Positions 1-11,066 of a stretch of DNA of 64,000 nucleotides are shown piece by piece. Each line of letters opens with the position of its first letter. Within the stretch, counting starts at the first letter, position 1. The stretch spans positions 14,228,578 to 14,292,577 of the forward strand of contig CM072152.1 of the NCBI GenBank assembly GCA_036850595.1, in the 5' to 3' direction. Made by a program: the position numbers and the translations under genes. Origin of the DNA: Rhyacichthys aspro (Eukaryota > Chordata > Actinopteri > Gobiiformes > Rhyacichthyidae). Under the pieces are notes generated by a model. It was given only the letters and a program-made list of their open reading frames with translations, searched no databases and had not been told where the DNA came from.

Positions 1-1017
1 CTTTGTCATCTCCAGCTTGGTTTCACAGAGCTGAGCCTCTAGTTGGGTGATGATGCTCTCAAGGCTTCCCACTTTATCCAAGTGGGAGACCTCCATATCC
101 TCCAGCTGCTGCTCTAGAGCTGCATTGCGAGCCCTCAGCCCATCAATCTGGTTTTGAAGGTCTGTAACTTGGTTATGGAAAGTGGTGATCTCGTCTTTCA
201 TTGTCTTCATCTGTTCTTCATGTTTGCCTGCATGCTCCTTTAGGGTGTCAAATTTGCTCTTGTACCATTTTTCAGCTTCTTGCACGTTCCGTGCAGCAAC
301 AGCCTCTATCTCTGCACGCATATTTCGCAGATAGGCAGCTAGATCAGGTCGATCGCCATCAAGTTCAGCTGAAATTTTAGAGTCCTCAATCTGCTTCATA
401 AGGTCAGCAACCTCTTCGTCGTGCAGCTTCTTGAGGAACTCAATCTCCGCTACCAACTGCTCAATGCGCTTCTCCAGCTCAGCTTTCTGCAGTGTTGCAT
501 TGTCAACATCTTGGCGAAACTCTCTGAGAATCATTTCTGCTTCTTCTTTAAGGGCCAGCTCCTCCTCCAGCTTCAGTCTCCACACTTCAACCTCTTCTTC
601 TAAGTAGCCTCGTTCTATATCTGCAGCTCCCTTCTCATTTGTAAGGGCTTCGATCAGGTCACGAACCTCTTTAAACTTGAGCTCATATTCTTCAGCGATG
701 TTGGATGGGCCTCCCTTGTAGCGACCCTGTAGTGCAGCCAATTCAGCTTGGAGAGTAGCATTTCTCTGCTCTAAAGCCTGCACTTTCTCAATGTATCCCG
801 CAAACTTGACATTAAGCTCCTGCATCTCTTCTTTCTCATTGGCATGGTGCTGGTGTATCTCTGTCCCCAATTCAATAGCAGTGCCACGGAAACCAGAGCG
901 TCCACGGCTGTCGTACGAAGATCCACGGCATCGGGAAGGCGATGGGCTCTGAACTCGAACTCTGCTGCCAGAGCCGCTAACCTGCAGGCTCTTTTGGGTG
1001 TAGGACGCTGCTCTCAT
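1..1017 (-). CDS. Intermediate filament protein, type III/IV-like, first exon (partial)
   Basis: The frame runs open for 339 codons from the ATG at 1017 to the left edge. Residues 1-60 form a short Ser/Arg-rich head. Residues 61-95 are coil 1A with the helix-initiation motif (LNVKFAGYIEKVQALEQRN, from 68). Coil 1B lies at about 106-210 and contains FRQDVDNA and EIEFLKKLHDEE, typical of the vimentin/neurofilament classes. The L12 linker and start of coil 2 follow, with EAEKWYKSKF at 248-257. Such proteins form cytoplasmic 10-nm filaments. The head lies inside the same exon as coil 2. Type III genes normally have an intron near the coil 1A/1B region, while neurofilament (type IV) genes have a long first exon, so exon layout favours type IV or a retrocopy. 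The head does not let me name the orthologue. It lies on the same strand as iars1, 716 bp past iars1 exon 11. Confidence 0.88.
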   Translation of the reverse strand, partial: MRAASYTQKSLQVSGSGSRVRVQSPSPSRCRGSSYDSRGRSGFRGTAIELGTEIHQHHANEKEEMQELNVKFAGYIEKVQALEQRNATLQAELAALQGRYKGGPSNIAEEYELKFKEVRDLIEALTNEKGAADIERGYLEEEVEVWRLKLEEELALKEEAEMILREFRQDVDNATLQKAELEKRIEQLVAEIEFLKKLHDEEVADLMKQIEDSKISAELDGDRPDLAAYLRNMRAEIEAVAARNVQEAEKWYKSKFDTLKEHAGKHEEQMKTMKDEITTFHNQVTDLQNQIDGLRARNAALEQQLEDMEVSHLDKVGSLESIITQLEAQLCETKLEMTK

Positions 1018-1135
1018 GTTGTCAACAATAGTGAGCTGGTTTTTCAGAACAGAGCCGTTCTCTTGGCTTCTCGTTGTGTAGCACGCGGGCTGTGACTGAC
1101 GCGCCTTTAGATCGGCTCTGAGATTTTATGGCGTA
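1018..1135 (-). promoter_or_regulatory. Putative core promoter and 5' UTR of the intermediate filament gene
   Basis: Reading the minus strand, a TATA-like CATAAAAT lies at 1130-1123, about 110 bases before the ATG. This would place transcription start near 1095-1100 and give a short 5' UTR. The spacing is inferred; no other core element was identified. Confidence 0.35.
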
Positions 1136-1732
1136 ATAAAGAATGTCTCAGACAGCCTTGAAACTCACGCTTAGCTAAAACATATTTCAAAAGTGGATTA
1201 TGACAGACATTCAGAGAACTCTGGCTGCACGCTCTTTATTAGCTAACGCTGTACTGTTAGTGGCCAGGCAGGTTGAGTACACTCCCTGGCCTTTGCACTG
1301 GGATGTGAAATAGTGATCAGATCATGTACGACTGCTATTACTCACTCTTTGTGCATTTAAGATTGCAGTGAAGTTGGGTGTGACGAGGGAAACCGTGGAC
1401 AACAGCGGCACTACACAGTGGGCTTTCTTACACAAAGCTGTGAAAGTGTAAATCTACTTATAGTGTAAATCTTCACTTTTAATATAATTTGACAATGCAA
1501 ACCTTTACTATTTCATATTAAAAAAAAACACTGAAACTACTGGCACATTGCTTAACAGCTGAAAAGGGGCTAAAATCAATATAGAAAGAATTGATTTTAA
1601 GGCAAATAAATTACATGGAAAATAATTTAAGGGCTTCCACAAGTACAGAAAATTAACAGCTTTCCCCAGGGGCAGAATCTCTGAAATTTTTGCAAAGCTA
1701 ACTCTCATTTAAATGTCGAAGGTGTCACTCAC
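1136..1732. other. Non-coding stretch between the filament gene and iars1 exon 11
   Basis: AT-rich sequence with no further iars1 exon that I can recognise. If iars1 is intact here, this is the start of its intron 11; otherwise it is intergenic or a junction. Confidence 0.5.
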
Positions 1733-4700
1733 TTTGACATATTGTCCCACAAAGTCAGTGACCTCTGGAGTGAAGCAGCCCGAGGCGTCCACAGGGCAGA
1801 TCGGTGCCTGGTCCTTCTGGATGATGTTGTAATCTGTGCACACCCTGTAATCGTCCTGCAGAGTAAATAGGGCAAGCAAAAATTTTATAGTAATAGTATT
1901 AGTATAGTAATAGCAATTCAATTAGATTTGTCATTTCTATAAAAAGTCAAAAGTGGTTTCTACTTTTAAATACTTTCATCAAAATTCAAGGATTGTACAC
2001 TCTAAGACTAAAGTAATTTGTGACTGATTTTTTTTCTTATGATTCCTTATTGGGGTGTTTTGTAGTGTTGACCCAAGCACCACTGGCATCTAACAGCTAC
2101 ACATGAAAAATGTTAGTGCTGTGCTGCGGAAAATGTCTTCTGCATTTGAACACCTTGTCAGGATCTAAGCTGTTCGGCTAACAAGGTCATTTGACATCTA
2201 GTCATGACGACATAAACATAAAATTTGTAATGACGAGGTCAAAGCCATTCCTCCCGTGTTACGGCCCCTGGCTTCCCACTCCCCTTTTACTGCTACACTA
2301 TGTGCTGAGCCATTCGTCTACTTTCTACCCTTCGTTTTTAATTTCATGCGAATTTTTGATGTGCGAGCCCTTGGGTCCAGTATGTGACCCATTCTGCTGC
2401 TGTGCTACTGATTGGCGATTGGCTCCCTTCTGCTGCTGCTGCTTCCTCCTCCCTGATTGGTGTGGCACTCCACCCCCCACCTGCTGCAGCCACTCCTTTA
2501 TAAGACCACGCCTTCCTGCTCCTTGGTGCAACTGGAATTTAATATGAACAGCTCGCCTCACAGTCCCTCTGTGTCTTTTGTATCTTGATTAATCTTTAAA
2601 ACTATGACTCTCGTTTGACACTGGTATTTTTAGTCTTCAGTGATTGTTTAATTTTGTTAATATTTAGAGACTTTAGAGGCTTTAGTTTAGTTTCTTACAC
2701 TCACTTTAAATATTCTTTTGCTAGACTTACATTAGTTTAGAGGTGCTAGAGGGTTCTTTTGATATATTTATTTTTTGTGTTTAAGTAGCACCTGTTTAAG
2801 GCCCTTTGTTGTCAGAGCTGGGTCATACCTGGGCCTATATCCTGTCAGAGAATTTGTACATTATAAAAAATAGGTACAATTCTTTATTTTAAACAGTTAT
2901 TGTCTGTTTTGATTGATTACCACAAATATTGTGCAGCGCAATCATTGTTGTTGCTATATAAAATAAAACTCAACGGAACTGTGAGAAAGATGATGAGTTA
3001 AAGCCCAAGTCTTAGAGTATACTCAAGGGCATATTTGCCCTTTAGAAGGGCATTTAACCCATTAGCAATGTACACCTCTAAAAAGATTCAAGATTCAGCA
3101 ACTATTCAAGTACATTGACACAGTAACATTCAGGAAACAATAATATGTCAATAATGTTAATAATATAAACTAAGAGACCCATTACCGCAAAAATATGTGT
3201 AGCATTGTATATGTGATGAAAGTGAAATTACGTTATTACAGTATATTGTATAAAGTAAAATATAGCCAAGTGCATTGCATTAAAATAAAAAACTAAAACT
3301 TCAAATTATCATGGACAACCTTCATACGACAACTTCGACTTTGTTGGACCAAAAGTCGATAATGAGCATGGCGATAAAGGGGAGTGAAAACTATGATTTG
3401 TCATCCATTGTTTAATCAGCAGATGACTGAAACTAAATTATTATTCACATTTAATAAAAATATTGGATTTATTGTCACAAGATTATATTATCTTGAGTAT
3501 GGTGGCCAATTATCACCTGATGTTAGATGAATAAACATCTGTGAAATCTGTGGAAAAAAATATGGTAAAACATTGTAAGAGAACAAAACATAAGATAAAA
3601 TGCACGTACAGCTCCAAAGTAAGGAGCCTGGTGGACAACTCCTGTGCCCTCCTCCTCCTTGACGTAGTTATCCATCACCACTTGGAACGCTCCCTTCTCC
3701 GCACACTGATGGGGAAATGAGGAGAATATGGGGAATTAGAAAGATAAAAGTACAAGCACAGATAATACCAAACAGATTCAGAGCATGATTTAGTAATGCC
3801 AGAGGTGGTTAAAGTAAGTGACAGTATAACAGCCAGGTACAAGTACACTCAACAAACCTTGGCAAAGTACTGGAAAAGAGGCTTGTATCTTTTCCCCTTC
3901 AAGATCTTGCCAGGAAATCTAAAAAGTAAAAGAAAGTCATTAATGTCCAGTTTTCTATTTTAAGTGCACAAGTACATGTCAAATATTCTTTATTTCCAAT
4001 CATTTTGTCCATTTTAAGAACAAATAAAGCTCCCTGATCCTGAATCTTCATTTAATCTCCACTTTGTTGGCAAGTGAGTCAACTACTAATCAAAGAAAGA
4101 TGTGAGTGTCCCTCTAGATGGGAATGCTGTCCTTGTGCAAGAAAAAAAATGTGCCAGACTAAAACATTTTTCAACCTACAGTTAATTTAACCCAGTCAAT
4201 TTCTCCAAAAGAAGGGATGAGTGAGCATAAATCAAGCCTTGAAATGTGTCCAATCCCTTTTCAGACCATGCATAGACTACTATTGCTCTCACTGATTTGT
4301 TTCTTTATCGCACCTCATTCGGCACTTTGCTATAGTTCTGGTGTCATCCACTGAACTGGGAAATTGCGAAGGTGATTTGCTTCTTTGCTGCGAAGAACAA
4401 CAGCCGGCTGGTAAAATAAGGCCCGGCTAATAGTCCTGCCAAAGTCTCCCAACTCTGGAAGACAGGCTTTAACTCAGTGTATAGCTCTCTACATTAAGAT
4501 CAAATCCAGCTCAGACTATATTAAAAACAGAAATTTTTACTTTGAGCCAACCTTTTTTGTAATTTGTCTCTGCACCCTTGTTCCCAGTGCATATGGTCTT
4601 ACAAGACAGTGGTAATTAGCACAAAAGTCAATGCTTTTACTAGTCTTTGTTCATTTTAGATGTGTTGGAGACAGTGCGTACTCACTTGTCAAGGAGAGTG

Positions 4701-7700
4701 TACTCACTCTCTGCTTTAAACAGAGCCCCGAGTCTGGCCTCCATCATAATATAGGTCTTGTCAGTGGTGTTATCTGCAAAAAAGTATAATATTTTTAAGT
4801 GATGATACAAAATATTCTTTGCTGTAAGTAAGCTAAGTAAGCCATTACCTCAAGGTCAGACACACAAAAAAATTTGGAAAATGTGTCAAATAAATGTAAC
4901 TGTTGTGACTTTAAGAAGGGTATTGCTGAAAATGTAAGTCCCTATACTTAAAAACATAAAAAGCACAGCTGAAAGTGAAGAGTGCAGTATCATTAAAGAT
5001 GTTTCTTGCCCTCAGTAATGTGACAAATAGCTGCTTAGCTTCAACAGTGAACAATGAGGATGGGGGTGCAAAAAGAAAGAGAACGGCAGAGAATAAGGCA
5101 GGTATCAAGGACACAAACAGGTGGATGTAGAACCACATGCAGCAATGAGGGCATTTAGCAGTAGAAAGGATGAATATGGAGCAAGAGAGGACCAGATACA
5201 CAGACAGAGCAAATACAAAAAAAATTCATTAGTATTCTGAGGCGGTCTCCCATGCAGCACACAGAATAAAGATGAGCTGTGCTTCAACAGTGCCCCCTGC
5301 AGTATATAACTGGAAATGACAAGCTTGGAAAAATCTAGGTCATTCTTTAAAAATCCCACCAGTTTCTCTCAAAGGAGACTAAGAAAATACAGCAGGAGGG
5401 CAACACAAAACACTAGCCTTCTCTGGAGGATTTGAGAATTTGAACAAGGACACTTCTTAAATGACCTCATTAACAGTTCATGGACATTTTCACTACAGAG
5501 TCTGGCAATGAGACATACAAACCAGAAGCCTACAGAGCTTTAGAGATTTAAAGTCAGAAATAAAAGGACAGAATCACACATTTCAAACCTGAAACTATAT
5601 GTCCATGAGCAGTGCGCAAGAAGAATAATGTTGTAATCACAGCTTTTAGTTCCCTGAATAATCTTCTTTTTTCATTAGCTAATATATAGCCTCAGTCTAG
5701 GAGGTCCTCCAAAGCTTCCCAAAAATCTCCCTGTGGGTACAATTTTCCCAGAGAGTAGTCCTCCTCTCCTACTTTGTTCTTGTTTAATTAGGTGAATTTA
5801 AATGACTGAATGTGAAAGTGAATGCTTGTCTTTAAGTGTATGTTAGTTAGTGTTAGCCCTGCGATTAACTGCCTTATACTAAATAATAATGACAGGGATC
5901 ATTTCATAATGTGTTCAACAATCTCTCTCCATAGAAATCCGGTCAGATCAGTTACAGCTGTTTATATAAAATGGAGTTTGTTAATTCTGCCCCCTGTTTT
6001 CTGATTGGTTAAATGTCTATTCAGCTGTTACTGCCCCTTGAAAACCCAGCTCGAATCCACAGAGAATATTATAGAATATAATTATTTTTACAGAATATAG
6101 AAAAATAGAATACAACCTGTTAAGAATAAACTATGCTAAAATAAATAAATAAAAACTACCATACTACATGCCATGAAATGTGCCATCATCAAAAAATTTC
6201 TATGGTTAGTTTTACACTCATCTCAAAGAACATTTTAAAAACTACACTGAAGTTATAATTTAAAAAAATAACTGCACTATGTTAAAATAAAATGAGAATA
6301 AAATGAAAACTACTTCAATCCAACTCTTCTGTAATTTTGTTCTTACCTTTGACCTTGACGTACAGATAGTCTGGGTTGACACAGAGAGCCAGGTTGCTTG
6401 GTAGAGTCCAGGGGGTGGTGGTCCAGGCAATAAGAGCCACAGCCTCATTGTCCAGCAAAGGAAAGTTTACGATTACAGATGGGTCTTGAACATCCTGAGG
6501 AGCAAATGATAAAACTATGATTTAGCACCTTCTTAGATCATCATCATAAAAAGATAACACCTTAAGGCAGTTGTGTAATGACTTTTGAGCCAAACCTTGT
6601 AATTTTGATGGGACTCAAAGTTGGACAGGGGCGTGTTGCAGGCGGTGGAAAAGGGCATGACTTTAACTCCTCTGTACACTAGGCCCTTGTCATACAGCTG
6701 CTTGAACACCCACCTTCAAGACATCAATAGCACTATTATTGGATCATTATTACTTTACTTTATCTATCAAGGAGGATCAATTAAACAGCATAGCAAAGAG
6801 CAAAAACAATACTATTATTCTTTATTCAAAGAAAAACAAAAAAAACACCACCACGAACTATGGCAATGGCTTAGACAATGGATTTACATTTTAAAGACTG
6901 ATTATTAATAAAATTTGTATGTGCATATTAATGTCTGATCTCAAATATAGTACACATTATGACAATCATACCAAACAGTCTCCATGAACCAGGGGTACAG
7001 GGTTTTGTAGTCATTGTTGAAGTCAATCCATCGACCCATTCGTTTCACCGAAGTCTTAAAAAAAAAATTAGAATGAATAAATTAATAATAAATTAATAAT
7101 ATTAATACTATGAGAAAATAAATGTTAAAAAATAAGTACAATTACAATGTCTACCAACAGTGATTATTTTCTCACCTCCCACTCATTAGAGTATCTCATG
7201 ACAATGTTTCTGCACTGTTTGTTGTACTCAGCAATGCCCATTTTGGCAACATCTTCAGGTCCTTTGATTCCCAGAGTCTTGTCAATCTCATACTCCTACA
7301 AAAATGGAAGATATTGGATGTTGGTTAAATAAAAGCATGATTCTTCACAGTTTAACATAATAACTCATATTCTTACCACTGGCAGGCCATGACAATCCCA
7401 GCCAAAACGGCGGTCCACGTGGAAGCCACTTTGATGAGCAAATCTAGTAACAATGTCCTTGATGGTCCCAGCCAGAATGTGGCCATAATGGGGCAGACCA
7501 GTGGCAAAGGGAGGGCCATCATAGAAGGTGTACCTGGTAATTAGAGTGATTCACAGTAAATTGCAAGCTTATTATTTACCAAGCCCAGCATTTTGTTTTC
7601 TTTGGCAGCAGAACAGCTTCAAAGACATGCCTTTTATTTAATCTTGTGTCACCTGCAGGACATACCTTGGCCTGTTCTTTGACTGTTTAAGGCATTCCTG

Positions 7701-7784
7701 GAAGCAGTCCCTTTCCTTCCACAGCTGCAGGATCTTCTCCTCTTCAGAAGGAAAGCTGATGGTCTCAGGGACTGGCTCCACCAT
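1733..7784 (-). CDS. iars1: Cytoplasmic isoleucyl-tRNA synthetase, N-terminal part (partial gene)
   Basis: Charges tRNA-Ile with isoleucine in the cytosol, as part of the multisynthetase complex in vertebrates. Ten coding exons, all with GT-AG sites and matching phases: 7784-7666, 7533-7377, 7295-7176, 7054-6972, 6713-6596, 6494-6347, 4773-4686, 3918-3858, 3705-3610 and 1855-1733. They give 1113 nt, 371 residues. The start [11 protein letters not shown] is in a good context (ACGCCATGG). Class I HIGH motif is HYGH at 55-58, inside [16 protein letters not shown]. The CP1 editing domain shows [10 protein letters not shown] at 224-233 and [12 protein letters not shown] at 318-329. The KMSKS loop and tRNA-binding half would be in later exons, which are not here. 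All visible exons are open, so this part looks functional. The family protein is roughly 1,260 residues, so about 70% is missing beyond 1733. Confidence 0.95.
1856..3609 (-). other. iars1: iars1 intron 10
   Basis: A 1.75-kb intron between acceptor 1856 and donor 3609. It holds an LTR-like promoter-rich block (listed separately) and otherwise AT-rich sequence. Confidence 0.7.
2257..2830 (+). mobile_element. Possible solo LTR-like sequence
   Basis: The block opens with TGTTACGGCCCCTGGC, a start reminiscent of Gypsy-type LTRs. It contains three inverted CCAAT boxes (ATTGG) between about 2410 and 2462, then TTTATAAG near 2500, as in a pol II promoter. A possible end is GAGCTGGGTCATACC near 2830. 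I could not find a convincing target duplication or matching CA end, so the limits are tentative. It interrupts iars1 intron 10. Confidence 0.28.
3919..6346 (-). other. iars1: iars1 introns 7 and 8
   Basis: Two introns (3919-4685 and 4774-6346) flank the 88-nt exon at 4686-4773. Both are AT-rich. I see no other gene or repeat of note in them. Confidence 0.6.
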
Positions 7785-7789
7785 GGCGT

Positions 7790-8601
7790 CTGTTAATCAA
7801 GAAGAACAAACCGTTGCTGGGTATTGCTCATGTTGGACACAAGTAACAATATTACATAAAGACATACATAGTATTTTGTTGGATTATTTCCAGTATAGTA
7901 TTAATACTTTGCAACTGTAAGACATTACTTGCAATTAAATCTTTATTAAACATTTGCTTAAACATGTATGGTGTAATCCCTAAGTTTAGATCATACGTTT
8001 ACAACTTTACCTACAATTAAATTGATTTTGGTTCGTATTCAATTTTGGACCACTACTTAGTATTAATAAGATAACGTCATAGGTTAAAACTGCATTTACA
8101 TCTTTTTCATTTAAAAGGAAACACTGAAACGTGGTACAGAAGGCAGATAGCTGGAATGGATTCCTTATGTCAATGCTTTCAGCTCTTGATAAAAGTGGGT
8201 TTGACTCCACTTAAGATCAAGCTAACACTTCAAATACAACAAAAGCGTGTTAGCTTGATCTTAAACCTGACAAAAAGTTACAATGACTGCCTATTTTAAA
8301 AGCCAACTCCCAGTGTGTACATTTTCTGTATGCACTTGGAAATGCACTTCCCAAGCTGTAACCAAAATAATGTGATCAAGTTCACTAACATTTCTCAGCA
8401 GCAGACAGTTCACAGACGGCTGCTGTTGTTAGCAGGTCAAGCTAACCGGGTAATGTTCATGAGTTAGGGCACAACTAGAGCGGAGTAAAAAGAGTGAAAA
8501 ATACGTTGTCTAATTGTTCAAATGAATATTTATTGTATATCGCAAAGTTGGGTGTTAACAGTACTTTGTTGGTATTACTTAGTATCAATGGAAATACTCA
8601 C
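7790..8601 (-). other. iars1: iars1 intron 1
   Basis: An 812-bp intron between the non-coding exon and the start-codon exon. Its one striking feature is the 18-bp inverted repeat at 8211-8264. Confidence 0.6.
8211..8264. repeat. Perfect 18-bp inverted repeat (hairpin) in iars1 intron 1
   Basis: Left arm 8211-8228 (TTAAGATCAAGCTAACAC) is the exact reverse complement of 8247-8264, with an 18-nt loop. Both outer ends are TTAA. It could be a tiny foldback insertion or a structured intron element. Confidence 0.9.
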
Positions 8602-8690
8602 ATGTTGCCTGTGTCCGGCTCCAGAGAGAAGAGAAATGATGCAAACTGTAGTCAGCGGAAGTGACGATATGACGCACAGAGATTGAGTAC
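8602..8690 (-). other. iars1: Non-coding first exon and start region of iars1
   Basis: A donor (AACAT|GTGAGT) ends an exon at 8602, and the coding exon has its acceptor at 7790, five bases before the ATG. This implies a non-coding first exon. The exon start is not fixed; 8690 is an estimate. Sequence upstream is only mildly GC-rich with no clear TATA box. Confidence 0.6.
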
Positions 8691-9090
8691 GTCCTCTGAA
8701 ATGATTACCATGTAGTTTACCATGTAGTTTACAGCTTAAATATTCAATATTCTATGCATATCTAAAATATAGAAAACATGTTTGGTAAATTTAGTCACAT
8801 AGAGGTTGTCGGTTACTGAATGAAATCACTCTTTACAAACGTAAAAGCAAACCATTTTCTTGAAATTAAAATCTATTCTAAATCTGAGCTGATAAAACAT
8901 TCATATCAAAGTCTATATGAAAAAGTGATTTTTTTCCTCCGTGATTTCATAACATTTTTCATCAAAGCGACAGCTCCTCCCACCATCTGATTCCTAGTTT
9001 TAAATTGGCAAAAACTGTCAAAAACTTATCTTGTTCAAGGACTCTAAGGTTATACATTTTATAGAAAAGAAACACATTTAGCTTCAAACC
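8691..9090. other. Intergenic region between iars1 and the exon relic
   Basis: AT-rich sequence. A 12-bp unit (ACCATGTAGTTT) is repeated in tandem at 8707-8730. Nothing else was recognised. Confidence 0.5.
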
Positions 9091-9169
9091 AACTCCTGTA
9101 AGTGCCAGCCAAAATGTGACCGTAACAAGGCAGAACAGTGAAAAAGGAGGGTCACCATAGAAGATTTAC
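9091..9169 (-). pseudogene. Decayed copy of iars1 exon 3
   Basis: On the minus strand, 9169-9091 aligns with the first 80 or so bases of iars1 exon 3 (7533 onward), including the acceptor AG, at roughly three-quarters identity by eye. Shared blocks include CTTCTATG, ACCCTCC/GCCCTCC, and CACATTTTGGCTGG versus CACATTCTGGCTGG. The copy covers the HIGH-motif region but has a one-base deletion and an in-frame stop at its start, so it is non-functional. It lies upstream of iars1 in the same orientation, which suggests a remnant of an old tandem duplication. Confidence 0.8.
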
Positions 9170-9296
9170 CTGATTTGTTAACATTGAAACATGAGAATTT
9201 ATAATCATAGCTACACTTGAAATAAAGTATATAATTCCAAAAAACAACATTAAAATTTCAAGAAGCACAAATTCAAAACATTTGTTAAAGCATAGC

Positions 9297-9302
9297 TTTA
9301 TT
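9297..9302 (-). terminator. rpl29: rpl29 poly(A) signal
   Basis: AATAAA on the minus strand lies 26 bases after the stop codon, giving a very short 3' UTR of roughly 50 bases. Confidence 0.75.
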
Positions 9303-9327
9303 ATGACAAATGGGGATGGAAGTGGGT

Positions 9328-10571
9328 TTATTTCTTTTCAACGGCCTTCTGTGCCTTCATGCCCTTCTTGTTATGCTTCTTGGCAAAGCGCATGTTCCTC
9401 AGGAATTTGGGGTCCACCTGAAAAATTAAAAACTTAAGTTAACATGCCACAAACATATGTAACTGGATTAAGCAGTAAAACAATGAATAATGCTTATCAT
9501 GGTATTTTACAAACCCAGTTTACAAAGAATATGTTTATGTATATGCAATAAAAAGTTCAAAAGTTCAAATTCATCCATTTGTAATTCATTAAGGGATTTC
9601 TTTCAGCATACATGAGCCACTATGTATTTGCTCCTTTGGCAAATTTCCACTCAGCAGTACAGTATGTGCGATACCATTAACTAAATTACAAAATGACTAC
9701 ATCCTGGTAAGTTTATGTAGAGAGCTGCAGTAAACAGTAAATTTGTCAAAGTAAACAGAAGATTGTTTCACTGATTCTGTCACAACTCCCTGTGTACATT
9801 GCAACATGCAGTGAATGTAGTAGGGTTTTGTTTGATTGTTTTCCAGAATCAAAATAGTGAAGGTACAAACAGTAAAAACTATGAAAACAAGCAGGCATCA
9901 GTTTGTATCTCTCCTGTTGTAGTCCCAGAAAGCCCTTAGTTTGCTTGTGGGATTGTTGCAGAAGAGAATTAGTTTTAGCACCAGCTACCAAATCCCAGCC
10001 TACTGCACAGAGGCTACGACCTGTTAAGATGCTGTGAACGCAGTGTTTTTTAATTCAGGATGCAAAAGCCATATAGCACTGTCCCTTAAACTAGATATGG
10101 CAAAAAAGCTTTATTTTAAAACAAAGACTAAATTATGCATTCTTGTTATGACTGCAAAACAAAACACACAGCCACACTAACCAAACCTGTTTCATACACT
10201 CAAGATGACAACTATTCTATCTCATGTTCAAAAAACTAGACATCAATAAGTCACAGTAGTGACTGCTAAAAATGACACTGGTGGGCCATATTCTGATGCC
10301 AATCTGCCACCAGAGTTAAAATACACCTTCACTTTGCCCCTCAGGTCTCATGTCAACATACAGCCAACAGCTACCTACCCCCTTCAGAGACTCGTAGCGC
10401 TGAGACCTTGGCTTCTTGATGCCATTCCTGTGGTGTTTGCGAGCTGCAGAGACAAAGCCATTCATTCGTGAAACCAGGTTAATGTAAAGAACACAAGGTG
10501 TTTAGCAAACAGACTGTCACTGACAGATACTTACACTGGTTGTGAGTTGTGTGGTTCTTTGACTTAGCCAT
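9328..10571 (-). CDS. rpl29: 60S ribosomal protein L29 (eL29)
   Basis: Structural protein of the large ribosomal subunit. Coding exons are 10571-10535, 10443-10379 and 9417-9328 (37+65+90 nt), with consistent phases and GT-AG sites, giving 63 residues. The start [20 protein letters not shown] and the middle [32 protein letters not shown] are diagnostic. The protein ends soon after with a short Lys-rich tail (VEKK). Mammalian L29 carries a much longer repetitive basic tail; the short form is what I expect in fish and most eukaryotes. The gene is compact and in the same orientation as iars1. Confidence 0.97.
9418..10378 (-). other. rpl29: rpl29 intron before the last exon
   Basis: A 961-bp intron. 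Introns of ribosomal protein genes often host snoRNAs, but I found no clear C/D or H/ACA boxes here. Confidence 0.5.
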
Positions 10572-11031
10572 TTCGACTCTTGTTAATCTGATGAGGAAGA
10601 ACAGAAAAAGAAGAAAATGTTTATGATTGACATTGCTTCTAGTTCACAGCAACGAAACAGCACTGTAGTTGCAAGCTAGCGTTGTGCTAATCAGTAAGTG
10701 TCGAGGGAGAAATTCACAACATGTGACGGTCAAGAAGAACAAATCAACTATCACATAAACACAAATGATGCCGGAAACAAGGGAAAATATAAATGGCAAC
10801 TGTAAAACTTAATTCTGTTAGTAGGCAAGTGTCTAACTCAGATCGGCTTCTGAGGCGCACTTCAAGCTTTATTTTGGGACTTCATAAACGTCAAACATTT
10901 TACATATCGATCGGAAATTGTAGTTTGAAATGTTACATTTTCAACGCGGTGATTTGTTTTAGGTGTGCATGGAAATACCACAAAGATTGATACAGATTAT
11001 AAAAGTCTACGAACGAAGATAAATAAACTAC

Positions 11032-11066
11032 CTGCCACACGAACAGACGACAACCGGAAGAGAAAG
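11032..11066 (-). promoter_or_regulatory. rpl29: rpl29 non-coding first exon with 5'-TOP-like start
   Basis: On the minus strand a pyrimidine run CTTTCTCTTCCGG starts at 11066, and a donor (GGCAG|GTAGTT) ends the exon at 11032. Vertebrate ribosomal protein mRNAs start with a C in such a tract, which lets mTOR/LARP1 control their translation. The second exon acceptor (CTCATCAG) is at 10588, and 16 bases of 5' UTR precede the ATG there. The transcription start is inferred. Confidence 0.7.

Noticed and set aside
2191..2547. Open frames on both strands in iars1 intron 10
   Set aside because: They are Cys/Leu-rich or Gln/Gly-rich readings of the LTR-like block with CTG/GCTGCT runs, not genes.
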